64,000 nucleotides of DNA from Leptobrachium leishanense (GCA_009667805.1 CM019071.1:47069593-47133592); one strand, 5' to 3'. Positions 1 through 10,702 are shown, counted from the first letter of the stretch. Numbers and translations: made by a program. Notes: a model not told the origin generated them from the sequence alone.

Positions 1-812
1 GCAGCACAGACACACGATCCACCCTGCGCATCGCTCTGCTTACTCGCACACGCAATATACTTCCTGCACACTGCTCTGCTACTCGCACGCGCTATATACA
101 CCCTGCACTGCGACTCACACGTGCTATATACACCCTGCGCACCGCTCTGCGTACTGGCACGCGCTATATACACCCTGCGCACCACTTTGCGTACTCGCAT
201 GTGCTATATACACCCTGCGCACCGCTTTGCGTACTCGCACGCGCTATATACACCCTGCGCACCGCTTTGCGTACTCGCACGCGCTATATACACCCTGCGC
301 ACCGCTTTGCGTACTCGCACGCGCTATATACACTCTGCGCACCGCTTTGCGTACTCGCATGTTCTATATACACCCTGCGCACCGCTCTGCGTACTCGCAC
401 GCGCTATATACACCCTGCGCACCGCTCTGCGTACTCGCACGCGCTATATACACCCTGCGCACCGCTCTGCGTACTCGCACACGCTATATACACCCTGCGC
501 ACCGCTCTGCGTACTCGCACGCGCTATATACACCCTGCGCACCGCTCTGCGTACTCGCACGCGCTATATACACCCTGCGCACCGCTCTGCGTACTCGCAC
601 GCGCTATATACACCCTGCGCACGCGCTCTGCGTACTCGCACACGCTATATACACCCTGCGCACCGCTCTGCGTACTCGCACGCGCTATATACACCCTGCG
701 CACCGCTCTGCGTACTCGCACGCACTATATACACCTGCGCACCGCTCTGCGTACTCGCACGCGCTATATAACACCCTGCGCACCGCTCTGCGTACTCGCA
801 CACGCTATACGG
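1..812 (+). repeat. 40-bp minisatellite array, about 20 units
   Basis: Tandem unit of 40 bp with a GCGCTATATACACCCTGCGC half followed by an ACCGCTCTGCGTACTCGCAC half. Units are near-identical from about 120 to 800 and degenerate at the left edge, so the array may continue outside the window only in decayed form. The open frames here (three forward, one reverse) are stop-free because the unit cycles through all frames; they are not genes. Common variants are CTCT/CTTT in the second half. Confidence 0.95.
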
Positions 813-960
813 GTGCCGGGAAAGTCCGTACAGCCAGGATCCCTAATGCCAACATCCCGACGGCCAACTTCCAGACAGAACAAGGGCCGGACATACCAAC
901 TTCCCTACACGGCAACTTCCAGACATCCATAATCCCAGCGGCTAATCCTAATATGAACAC
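813..960. other. Short spacer with degenerate direct subrepeats
   Basis: Between two arrays. It contains two copies of a CAACTTCCAGACA-type motif (near 873 and 913) and several CCCGAC/CCCAGC words, ending in CCCTAACCCTA where the next array begins. No coding signal seen. Confidence 0.5.
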
Positions 961-1606
961 CCTAACCCTAGGTTTAAGGGGGTTAGGGCTAGGTTGGGGG
1001 GGGGGTTAGGGCTAGGTTTAGGGGGTTGGGTTAGGGCTAGGTTTAGGGGGTTGGGTTAGGGCTAGGTTTAGGGGGTTGGGTTAGGCTAGGTTTAGGGGGT
1101 TGGGTTAGGCTAGGTTTAGGGGGTTGGGTTAGGGCTAGTTTAGGGGGTTGGGTTAGGGCTAGGTTTAGGGGGTTGGGTTAGGGCTAGGTTTAGGGGGTTG
1201 GGTTAGGTAGGTTTAGGGGGGGGGTTAGGGCTAGGTTTAGGGGGGGTTAGGGGGGGGTTAGGGCTAGGTTTAGGGGGGGGGTTAGGGCTAGGTTTAGGGG
1301 GGGGGTTAGGGCTAGGTTTAGGGGGGGGGTTAGGGCTAGGTTAGGGGGGGGGTTAGGGCTAGGTTTAGGGGGGGGGTTAGGGCTAGGTTTAGGGGGGGGT
1401 TAGGGCTAGGTTTAGGGGGGTAGGGCTAGGTTTAGGGGGGGGTTAGGGCTAGGTTTAGGGGGGGGGTTAGGGCTAGGTTTAGGGGGGGTTGGGCTAGGTT
1501 TAGGGGGTTGGTTAGGGCTAGTTTAGGGGGGGGGTTAGGGCTAGGTTTAGGGGGGGGGTTAGGGCTAGGTTAGGGGGGGTAGGGCTAGGTTTAGGGGGGG
1601 TAGGGC
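961..1606 (+). repeat. Telomere-like G-rich array (TTAGGG-containing, 22-25 bp unit)
   Basis: About 27 units built from GGGTTAGGGCTAGGTTTAGG plus a run of 5-9 G. The left part has a TTGGGTTAGGG form (25 bp); the right part loses the TTGGG and has longer G runs (22-23 bp). Each unit holds a TTAGGG word, the vertebrate telomere hexamer, but the array is not a pure hexamer tract. The G-rich strand is the plus strand. Repeated G tracts make quadruplex formation plausible. Confidence 0.9.
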
Positions 1607-1642
1607 TAGGGGTGAGCTGTTCGATCGGTTCAAACATCGCCT

Positions 1643-1659
1643 GTTCGCAAACTGCGAAC
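1643..1659. promoter_or_regulatory. hAT subterminal inverted repeat (possible transposase site)
   Basis: GTTCGCA-AAC-TGCGAAC is a perfect 7-bp inverted repeat with a 3-bp spacer, near further TTCG/GTTC words at 1619-1690. hAT elements commonly carry short subterminal repeats bound by the transposase; that role here is inferred from position. Confidence 0.45.
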
Positions 1660-2448
1660 ATTTCCACGTGTTCGCCGCATGTTCACCCATAATGCACCAC
1701 AATGCACTTTTCCACCCTCCTGAAGCTTGTAATTGGCTACAGCCTTGCACCTGATCACAGTTTAGGTGCAGGACAGGTTCAAGACTATGCCAATCATGGC
1801 TCAATCATGGGCTCACAGAGCTAAGTCTCGCAGCACATGACTGATTAGGCCTGAGACCTTCCTGGCCCATGCCCCCAAATAACCCGAATATGAATAAAGA
1901 CACAAACACATATATGTAAGTTGGAATGTGCATGGGCCACAGCTTTATTTAACTATATACAATAACTCGCAGTGCTTAATCACAATTCTGCCCTATTGCC
2001 CCCATGCAATAGGCAGTTCCACCATTGTACCAAAACCAAGAGCTCGCCCCCGCAAGCGAGGTTCGTCTCCCCATAGCCTCACCCGAAGGCGGCTTATCCG
2101 TCCTTTAAGCACTGCTGTCCAGGGAAAACCGCCAAAAGCTGTGACACGACGGGATGTAATCCAAAGGGCGGGTGGGCGGGTCTCACCTTGATGTACTTCT
2201 CACGCTGGCAGGAACAAGAGGAAGAACCTGCCCCCATCACCAGCATATATAGCCCAGGTAAGCAACATTGTTGCAAACACAACACCAATAACACCCTAGA
2301 TCTCACCTCGACTGACAGGCCCAGGCTATCCGTCATGCCCCCCCTCCTGAGAGGCCTCAGGGATTTCTACAGCTTTCCAGATCCTTCCTTAACTGACAGA
2401 CCCAGGCCATCAGTCATGTCCCCCTTCCTGAAAGATCCAGGGTAGTTC

Positions 2449-2477
2449 TTTATATATATATATATTAATATATAAGG
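2449..2477. promoter_or_regulatory. TA-rich TATA-like tract upstream of the hAT ORF
   Basis: An alternating TATATATATATATTAATATATAAG-type tract lies about 330 bp upstream of the transposase start. It could act as a TATA element for the transposon promoter, but simple TA microsatellite is equally likely. Confidence 0.3.
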
Positions 2478-2504
2478 CTTCACACAGCGCTTCAGCACGC
2501 GTTT

Positions 2505-2745
2505 GAGAGGAGATTGTTCTGTTAGTGTCTGTTCTCACTGCCACCAGCTATTGGGGGGAGGGGGGGGTCTCATTTCTACAAAATATCTGTGAATTGTGGT
2601 AATCTGTGTCTTCTCACTGCCAGGTATCAGGGGGTCCCACATACTTCTAGCAGATTTCTGCGAATTGTAATCTGTGTCTTGTCACTGGCTGCCAGCTATC
2701 AGGGTGTCTCACTGAGTTATACCAGAGTTCTGGAAATCTTTAATC
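2505..2745 (+). repeat. Three degenerate 70-80 bp direct repeats in the hAT leader
   Basis: Three imperfect copies share the order TCTGTGTCTT-CTCACTGCC-AGCTATCAGGG-GTCTCA and a following TTCTGCGAATT/TTCTGGAAAT segment, starting near 2505, 2590 and 2661. They sit in the presumed 5' leader of the transposon. Confidence 0.6.
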
Positions 2746-2799
2746 TTTCTACCAGAGTTGAATCAGAGTTCTGTATATTTAATCTATATATCACTCACC

Positions 2800-5700
2800 A
2801 TGTCTGAAAGACCAAAAAGGACAGGCAGACGCTCCCAGGCACAGATAAGAGGGCAAGCAGCCTCTGTGTCGGGAGGCTGTGCCTCTGGTCATCGTGGACG
2901 TGGTGCATCCTCTGCAGGGGCACGCTTGTCCTTTCTAACTGGTGCTGGCCGTCTTAAGCAGCAGCAACATACAGAGGATTTGATGGTTTGGCTAACCAGG
3001 CCATCCTCATCCTCCGAGTCCTCTGCCAGCCAGGCTTCTATTGTTTTACAGTCCACCTCAGCTGCCAAAGCATCTAATGCAGCCTCCATGTCCACTCCTG
3101 CCGTAGCCTCACTATCACACACGGAGGAGTCAGCCGAATTGTTTGACTACAATGACAGTGACATGCTGCTTGAGGATGCGCAGCAACTACAGTGCTCTGA
3201 TTCAATTTCTGAGGTTGAGGAAGGGAGTATAATGAACCTAGAGGAAGGGGGTGCCAGTGACACACAAATAACTGGCACTCATGTTGCCCCAGCAGCTGCA
3301 GCATACTGCCAAGTTGGCTCCAGTGACGAGGAGATAGGGGGTGATGACAATGATGATGAGGTCACTGACTCCACCTGGGTGCCTGATCGAACAAAGGAGT
3401 CAAGTGAGGAGGAGGCACAACAAACACGAGGCACAACATCCTCTATGACCAACCGTAGCACTAGCCAGTCCAAGGCATCAGATGTCAGAGCTGCTCAGGT
3501 GCAGAGCTCTGTTGTCTCAAAGCACACATCCAGGAACTCTGCTGTGTGGGAGTTCTTTAAGAAATGTGCAGTAGACCGCACTGTTGCTATTTGTAATCTC
3601 TGTCATGAGGCTCAAGCGTTGGAAAGACACCGGACGCTTGGGTAAAACGTGCTTGAGGCGACATATGACCACCTGCCACACATCCCATTGGCACAAAACT
3701 TTGCGTAGGTCCTCCTCACCTGTCTCTACCCCCACTATATGTCCTGCCATGTCATTGACTCCAACCTCCACTGACAGGGAGGATGCTACAGTAATGGATG
3801 TACCAGGTCCTTCCTCACAATGTGACAGCATCCCATCAGCTGAAGATTTACGCAGTCAGGTTACGTTGCCCCAGCTGCTGCAGTGTAAGAAAAAATATAG
3901 TCCCAAACATCCCCAAGCACAGCGTCTAAATGCCAGCTTAGCAAAATTACTCGCATTACAGCTGCTGCCTTTCCAGCTGGTGGACTCTGCTTCCTTCCGT
4001 GAATTTGCTGAATGTGCTGTACCGCAGTGGTAGGTTCCAAAACGCCATTACTTTTCACAGAAGGCCATTCCAGCACTATACCAGCACGTGGAAGACAATG
4101 TTATCGAGTCATTGGGAAAGGCAGTCAGCAGCAAGGTGCATGTGACTTTAGACACGTGGTCCAGCAAGCATGGACAGGGCCGTTACATTTCCTTCACGAC
4201 ACACTGGGTAACTCTGATTGCAGCTGGGAGGGATCCAAGACGGGGCTCTGTGCTGGAGCTTGTTCATCCACCACGCCTCCAGAAAGCTGCTTGTATGAGG
4301 TCTGCTCCACCACCACCTCTCCCTCTTCCTCCTCCTCTTCCTTCTCTGTCTCTGGCGAAGTGGCAGTTAAACCAACGCGTGACAGGGGCTATGCAATGGC
4401 TCAAGCAAAAGATGCCATACTGTGCTTGAGCTGGTTTGTTTAGGGGACAGGAGCCACACCGGGCCAGAAATTCTGTCACCTCTGCAGGGACAGGTGCAGA
4501 GATGGTTAACACCACGCCAGCTTCAGCTGGGAATGGTCATCTGTGATAATGGCAGCAACCTTCTCTCCGCCCTACGCCTGGGTAAGTTGACGCATGTACC
4601 ATGCCTAGCACACGTCCTAAATCTGGTGGTACAGCGTTTCCTAACCAGGTACCCAGGGCTGGCAGAGCTTCTCAGCCAGGCCATAAAAGTCTGCAGCCAC
4701 TTCAGACGGTCATTCCCAGCAAGTGTTCGCCTGGCAGAAATTCAAAGAGAATTCCACCTTCCCACAAACCGTCTGATCTGTGACATGCCCACCAGGTGGA
4801 ACTTGACATTAGCAATGCTGCAGCATCTGCACAAGAAGCAGAGGGCCATCAACGAGTACCTGTGTAAGTATGGCACAATGACAGGTTCAGGTCAACTTGG
4901 TTTCCCCCCCCCCCCGCAGTGGCTGATCAAGGATGCATGCACTGCACTGTCACCATTTGAGGAGGCAACGAGGATGGTGAGCAGGGACAGTGCATGCATC
5001 AGTGACACAATTCCTTTAGTGTTCCTGCTGGAGCACACTCTGCAGGGAATTATAGATGTGGCTCTAGAGGCAGAGCAGCGGGAGGAAGAGGAGGCCTTCC
5101 CTAGCTCTGAAGGCCCCAGTCTTTCCGCAGACAGCATTCCTGCAGGTCTTCCTCAGATCAGACAGGCGGAGGAGGAGGAGGAATATTTAAGTAGTGGGGG
5201 CATTGAAGGTGGGGATTCCTCAAGGGAGGGTTTTGTGTGCCCAGAAACACAAGGACTAGTACGTGGCTGCGAGGAGGAAGTGCACGATGGGGTCATCCTC
5301 ATTGACCAGGAAGACTCGGAAGCTAATGCCACCTCCAACGTACGCTGCATGGGCTCCCTTATCCTGAAAAGCCTGCTAAAGGACCCCCCCAGGATTCGTG
5401 CTATCAAGGAGAGGGATCATTACTGGTTGGCAAGCCTTCTTGATCCACGATACAAGGGTAAAGTAGCAGAGCTCATCCTGCCCGCACAGAGGGAGCACAG
5501 GATGAAAAAACTTGAGGACGCTCTAAAGCAACACTTATGTACACTGGTAGGCACTGGTAGGTTACCAAGTGATGACACAGGTGCTTCTGAGGCTGCGGAT
5601 GATCAGAGGAATAGTGGTGAAGGCCAGGGCCGCTTGACTGATGCCTTTTTAAATTTTTTTAGTCCACGACACCCAGGGACGTCAAATGTAGGCACCCATT

Positions 5701-5870
5701 GCCAGCGTCTTCACCATATGGTGCAGGACTACCTAGGGGCAAGGGCAGACCAGAATACCTTTCCAGCAGATGATCCACTGGCTTACTGGGTGTTGAGATT
5801 GGATCACTGGCCAGAATTTAGCCAATATGCTATGCAGCTCCTAGATTGCCCTTCATCCAGCGTGCAGTCA
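2800..5870 (+). pseudogene. BED-finger hAT transposase pseudogene
   Basis: The start is taken at ATG 2800 because its context, CACC before the ATG, is favourable and the upstream codons look like leader. The frame-1 part (2800-3645) has a basic N-terminus, a long Ser/Glu/Asp-rich stretch, then the first half of a BED zinc finger (VWEFFKK...CNLC). A frameshift near 3612 moves the finger's second half into frame 2 (LRRHMTTCH, H-x4-H). Frame 2 continues through an in-frame TAG at 4031 into the LDTWSS catalytic-Asp region. Another shift before 4440 leads into frame 3: CDNGSN (second Asp), CLAHVLNLVV, TRWNLTLAML, LLDPRYK, then the C-terminal dimerisation block (DPLAYW...CPSSSVQS). It ends at the LINE junction before the conserved block finishes. 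Two frameshifts, one stop and a lost C-terminus make it non-functional. Confidence 0.88.
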
Positions 5871-6475
5871 CTTCTCTCAAATATCTAGGTATGTGGTTAG
5901 ACCCAAATCTATCCTTTGGCCCCACATCGAAAAACTCTCATCTAAACTCTACCCCAAACTAAGTGCCCTGTACAGAAACAAATCCTGCCTGAGCCCCGCG
6001 GTAACAAAACAGATTGTACAACAAATGCTTATGCCGGCTATTGATTACAGAGATGTAGTGTATGCAGCCGCCCTGCAAATACACCTTCATAAACTTATCA
6101 CATTGTAGCACAAAGCAGCAGAATGAGTTATACAATGTAACTACATGACCCACCATTGTGACATGTTAAAAGCGCTAAACTGGCCATCGCTGGAATCTAG
6201 ACGCATCTTCACCTTTCCAACCTGGTGTTTAAGAGCTTTTCTGGGAAGCTGCCACCCTACCTGAATAGACTGCTTCCTCTAGCAGTTCCCTCATCCTATA
6301 ACCTCCGATCCAGGACCTGCACCTTACTTACAATACCACAGTACAAAATGAAAGTGTCTCCATCCTCCTTTTCCTACAGAGCACCACAAATATGGAATAA
6401 CCTCCCAGATGCCATCAAATCTTCCCCCAGTCTAAAGTCACTCAAGAGCTCCCTATTAACATACCACAATGCGGA
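5871..6475 (+). mobile_element. LINE 3' fragment, reverse-transcriptase C-terminus (Jockey-type, L2/CR1-like)
   Basis: Translation starts KYLGMWLDPNLSFGPHI and continues KLSALYRNKSCLSPAV and PAIDYRDVVY, the post-catalytic end of a non-LTR reverse transcriptase. It then breaks (stop at about 6106) and resumes in another frame at 6225 with GKLPPYLNRLL, RAPQIWNNLPD and SLKSLKSSLLTY, the usual C-terminal tail of these LINEs. It is 5'-truncated at the hAT junction, and its 3' end dissolves into a 39-bp minisatellite. Frameshifts and stops mark it as dead. Confidence 0.8.
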
Positions 6476-7051
6476 ATGCACCTGTAAACATGTAACACAG
6501 TGACTATATACAGAATGCACCTGTAAACATGTAACACAGTGACTATATACAGAATGCACCTGTAAACATGTAACACAGTGACTATATACAGAATGCGCCT
6601 GTAAACATGTAACATAGTGACTATATACAGAATGCACCTGTAAACATGTAACACAGTGACTATACAGAATGCGCCTGTAAACATGTAACAGTGACTATAT
6701 ACAGAATGCACCTGTAAACATGTAACACTGACTATATACAGAATGCACCTGTAAACATGTAACACAGTGACTATATACAGAATGCACCTGTAAACATGTA
6801 ACACAGTGACTATATACAGAATGCACCTGTAAACATGTAACACAGTGACTATATACAGAATGCACCTGTAAACATGTAACACAGTGACTATATACAGAAT
6901 GCGCCTGTAAACATGTAACATAGTGACTATATACAGAATGCACCTGTAAACATGTAACATAGTGACTATATACAGAATGCACCTGTAAACATGTAACAGT
7001 GACTATATACAGAATGCACCTGTAAACATGTAACACAGTGACTATATACAG
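6473..7051 (+). repeat. 39-bp minisatellite, about 15 units
   Basis: Unit of 39 bp: GAATGCACCTGTAAACATGT followed by AACACAGTGACTATATACA. The first unit is continuous with the end of the LINE fragment. Variants include GCGCCTG, ACATAG and short CACTG deletions. Long reverse-strand frames here are repeat artefacts. Confidence 0.93.
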
Positions 7052-7052
7052 C

Positions 7053-7172
7053 CAGGCCTCGCACGGCTCATTCTGCGGGTGCAGGAGCCAGGCGTCGTAA
7101 AGCTCATTCTGTGGGTGCAGGAGCCAGGCTTGGCACGGCTCATTCTGCCGGTCCAGGAGCCAGGTTTGGCAC
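7053..7172 (+). repeat. 36-bp direct repeat, about 3.3 copies
   Basis: Units begin GCCAGGC(C/G)TCG(C/T) and carry GCTCATTCTG and GTGCAGGA. It follows directly on the 39-bp array. Confidence 0.75.
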
Positions 7173-7189
7173 CTAGGGTCCTAGGTTAG

Positions 7190-7434
7190 AGTCTCTCATG
7201 CCACACTCAAACCTGTCCCTTTTATTAACGAGTCTCTGACGTTACTGGCAAAGCCTCAGGTGGCTGTCAGTGTACGCAGCTCTGTGCCATATGCATCAAT
7301 GCCAGTCCCTGCCCTCACTTCCAGAGCCTGGAGCAGCTCCGTTCATGTGAGGGACCTTTCAAGATGGCTGCCAGGACTGGCAACGTCAGCTCCGCATCTG
7401 CATTCTCTAACCTGAGCCTTATCCTAATCCTGAC
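7190..7434. other. Non-repetitive spacer, no gene seen
   Basis: It contains a short forward open frame (begins 7364, 63 codons, running into the MITE) with no recognisable domain. I regard it as chance. Confidence 0.5.
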
Positions 7435-7584
7435 TGCAGGACTAACGGGACAGGTTTACAGGATCACCTTAGGGAAATGCAGACGGATCCTGCAATCACG
7501 GAGCCGCAAATCCTATCACCTGTGCTTCACATATACTGCAAACCTGTCCTGTTAGGGGGACCTGAGAACCACCGATCTACCTCC
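7435..7584 (-). mobile_element. hAT-type MITE fragment (minus orientation)
   Basis: Read on the minus strand it begins GTGGTTCTCAGGTCCCCC and continues AACAGGACAGGTTTGCAG and TATATGTGAAGCACAG, then a GGATTTGCGGCTC segment. The same order of words occurs on the plus strand at 10444-10561, so this is a repeated element. GTGGTTCTCA/GTGTTTCCCA starts are typical of hAT-type terminal repeats. Confidence 0.6.
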
Positions 7585-7649
7585 TGCTGCAAAGCCAGGA
7601 CACCGTCCTGTCACCCAAAATTCAGAAACAAATGCACAAATCAACGTCT

Positions 7650-10390
7650 ATTATAGCAGCCGGAGGGGGCGCAGGCGGAGGGGGCGCAGCCAGACGCTTC
7701 ACCGACGCTGCAACACCTACTCCTGCCAGCAGGGGGCAGCCAGATGCTTCACCAACGCTGCAAAACCTACTCCTGCCAGCAGGGGGCAGCCAGACGCTTC
7801 ACCAGCGCTGCAACACCTACTCCTGCCAGCAGGTGGCAGCCAGACGCTTCACCAACGCTGCAACACCTACTCCTGCCAGCAGGGGGCAGCCAGACGCTTC
7901 ACCAACGCTGCAACACCTACTCCTGCCAGCAGGGGGCAGCCAGATGCTTCACCAACGCTGCAAAACCTACTCCTGCCAGCAGGGGGCAGCCAGACGCTTC
8001 ACCAGCGCTGCAACACCTACTCCTGCCAGCAGGGGGCAGCCAGACGCTTCACCAACGCTGCAACACCTACTCCTGCCAGCAGGGGGTAGCCAGAAGCTTC
8101 ACCAACGCAGCAACACCTACTCCTGCCAGCAGGGGGCAGCCAGACGCTTCACCAACGCTGCAACACCTACTCCTGCCAGCAGGGGGCAGCCAGACGCTTC
8201 ACCAACGCTGCAACACCTACTCCTGCCAGCAGGGGGTAGCCAGACACTTCACCAACGCAGCAACACCTACTCCTCCCAGCAGGGGGCAGCCAGACGCTTC
8301 ACAAACGCTGCAACACCTACTCCTGCCAGCAGGGGGCAGCCAGATGCTTCACCAACGCTGCAACACCTACTCCTGCCAGCAGGGGGCAGCCAGACACTTC
8401 ACCAACACTGCAACACCTACTCCTGCCAGCAGGGGGCAGCCAGACACTTCACCAACGCTGCAACACCTACTCCTGCCAGCAGGGGGCAGCCAGACGCTTC
8501 ACCAACGCTGCAACACACTACTCCTGCCAGCAGGGGGCAGCCAGATGCTTCACCAACGCTGCAACACCTACTCCTGCCAGCAGGGGGCAGCCAGATGCTT
8601 CACCAACGCTGCAACACCTACTCCTGCCAGCAGGGGGCAGCCAGACGCTTCACCAACGCTGCAACACCTACTCCTGCCAGCAGGGGGCAGCCAGACGCTT
8701 CACCAACGCTGCAACACCTACTCCTGCCAGCAGGGGGTAGCCAGACACTTCACCAACGCAGCAACACCTACTCCTCCCAGCAGGGGGCAGCCAGACGCTT
8801 CACAAACGCTGCAACACCTACTCCTGCCAGCAGGGGGCAGCCAGATGCTTCACCAACGCTGCAACACCTACTCCTGCCAGCAGGGGGCAGCCAGACACTT
8901 CACCAACACTGCAACACCTACTCCTGCCAGCAGGGGGCAGCCAGACGCTTCACCAACGCTGCAACACCTACTCCTGCCAGCAGGGGGCAGCCAGACGCTT
9001 CACCAACGCTGCAACACCTACTCCTGCCAGCAGGGGGCAGCCAGATGCTTCACCAACGCTGCAACACCTACTCCTACCAGCAGGGGGCAGCCAGATGCTT
9101 CACCAACGCTGCAACACCTACTCCTGCCAGCAGGGGGCAGCCAGATGCTTCACCAACGCTGCAACACCTACTCCTGCCAGCAGGGGGCAGCCAGACGCTT
9201 CACCAACGCTGCAACACCTACTCCTGCCAGCAGGGGGCAGCCAGACGCTTCACCAACGCTGCAACACCTACTCCTGCCTGCAGGGGGCAGCCAGACGCTT
9301 CACCAGCGCTGCAACACCTACTCCTGCCAGCAGGGGGCAGCCAGACGCTTCACCAACGCTGGCAACACCTACTCCTGCCAGCAGGGGGCAGCCAGACGCT
9401 TCACCACGCTGCAACACCTACTCCTGCCAGCAGGGGGCAGCCAGACGCTTCACCAACGCTGCAACACCTACTCCTGCCAGCAGGGGGCAGCCAGACGCTT
9501 CACCAACGCTGCAACACCTACTCCTGCCAGCAGGGGGCAGCCAGACGCTTCACCAACGCTGCAACACCTACTCCTGCCAGCAGGGGGCAGCCAGACGCTT
9601 CACCAGCGCTGCAACACCTACTCCTGCCAGCAGGGGGCAGCCAGACGCTTCACCAACGCTGCAACACCTACTCCTGCCAGCAGGGGGCAGCCAGCGCTTC
9701 ACCAACGCTGCAACACCTACTCCTGCCAGCAGGGGGCAGCCAGACGCTTCACCAACGCTGCAACACCTACTCCTGCCAGCAGGGGCAGCCAGACGCTTCA
9801 CCAACGCTGCAACACCTACTCCTGCAGCAGGGGGCAGCCAGACGCTTCACCAACGCTGCAACACCTACTCCTGCCAGCAGGGGGCAGCCAGACGCTTCAC
9901 CAACGCTGCAACACCTACTCCTGCCAGCAGGGGGCAGCCAGATGCTTCACCAACGCTGCAACACCTACTCCTGCCAGCAGGGGCAGCCAGAGACGCTTCA
10001 CCAACGCTGCAACACCTACTCCTGCCAGCAGGGGCAGCCAGACGCTTCACCAACGCTGCAACACCTACTCCTGCCTGCAGGGGGCAGCCAGACGCTTCAC
10101 CAGCGCTGCAACACCTACTCCTGCCAGCAGGGGGCAGCCAGACGCTTCACCAACGCTGCAACACCTACTCCTGCCAGCAGGGGGCAGCCAGACGCTTCAC
10201 CCACGCTGCAACACCTACTCCTGCCAGCAGGGGGCAGCCAGACGCTTCACCAACGCTGCAACACCTACTCCTGCCAGCAGGGGGCAGCCAGACGCTTCAC
10301 CAAGCGCTGCAACACCTACTCCTGCCAGCAGGGGGCAGCCAGACGCTTCACCAACGCTGCAACACCTACTCCTGCCAGCAGGGGGCAGCC
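7650..10390 (+). repeat. 50-bp minisatellite with a CTCF-consensus match in nearly every unit, about 54 units
   Basis: Unit of 50 bp: CAGCCAGACGCTTCACCAAC, then GCTGCAACACCTACTCCTGC, then CAGCAGGGGG. Across each unit boundary it spells CCAGCAGGGGGCAG, which fits the published CTCF consensus CCASYAGRKGGCRS at all 14 positions. Most units keep it; variants include CCAGCAGGTGGCAG (still fits), GGGTAGCC, and one-base G deletions near 9780-10030. All sites point the same way. The left edge holds two GGAGGGGGCGCAG-type variants at about 7660-7690. Because 50 is not a multiple of 3, three forward frames stay open for over 430 codons with a 50-residue period; they are not genes. Confidence 0.95.
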
Positions 10391-10443
10391 CTGGACAGAA
10401 GATAATTTTAAAGTCGAAGTATTGATCATAACTTGGTGTTAAG

Positions 10444-10561
10444 CAGTGTTTCCCAAACCTGTCCCAGCACCCTCCGCCTCGCCAGGTTTGCAGGATATGT
10501 GAAGCACAGCCTCACAGGGGATATGATTCGCTGCTCAGTGGTTGCAGGATTCAGTCAGCCT
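10444..10561 (+). mobile_element. hAT-type MITE fragment (plus orientation)
   Basis: It starts CAGTGTTTCCCAAACCTGTC and continues CAGGTTTGCAGGATATGTGA and GAAGCACAG, then GGATATGATTCGCTGCTCAG. It is homologous to the minus-strand piece at 7435-7584, so the two copies face each other across the 50-bp array. Confidence 0.6.
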
Positions 10562-10702
10562 AACGCATTTTTAACTTAATCACGGCCGCAGTAGCAGCAA
10601 ATGACGGCCAATATATGAAGTTTGGCCGTGCAACGCAAGCGGCAAACAAACACATTTTTTCGAGAACGCAAAACCGCTAGTACTGACGTACAGAGTGCGC
10701 TG
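10562..10702 (-). mobile_element. Fragment of a terminal-inverted-repeat MITE
   Basis: Read on the minus strand it matches the right half of the complete MITE at 58146-58569: CTCTGTACGTC, GTACTAGCGGTT, TGCGTTCTCGAAAAAATG, TTGCGTTGC, GTCATTTGCTGCTA and CCGTGATTAAG follow in order. Its right border runs straight into the 36/37-bp array at the word GTGCGCTGCG. Confidence 0.75.

Larger units (their letters stand above)
1607..5870 (+). mobile_element. hAT-superfamily DNA transposon, decayed, 3' end missing
   Basis: The left end begins around 1607 with TAGGGGTGAGC, resembling hAT termini of the CAGGGGTG type, and is followed by TTCGC-containing subterminal repeats including a perfect 7-bp inverted repeat at 1643-1659. 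An internal transposase pseudogene runs from 2800 to 5870. The right end is absent: in the C-terminal dimerisation domain the sequence changes directly into LINE reverse-transcriptase sequence at about 5870, so neither a right inverted repeat nor a target duplication can be seen. The left end also abuts the G-rich array, so a target duplication cannot be confirmed there. Confidence 0.85.

Noticed and set aside
7632..10442. 936- and 893-codon forward open frames
   Set aside because: A 50-bp unit read in rotating frames gives the same 50-residue period in all three frames. No codon bias, start context or domain.
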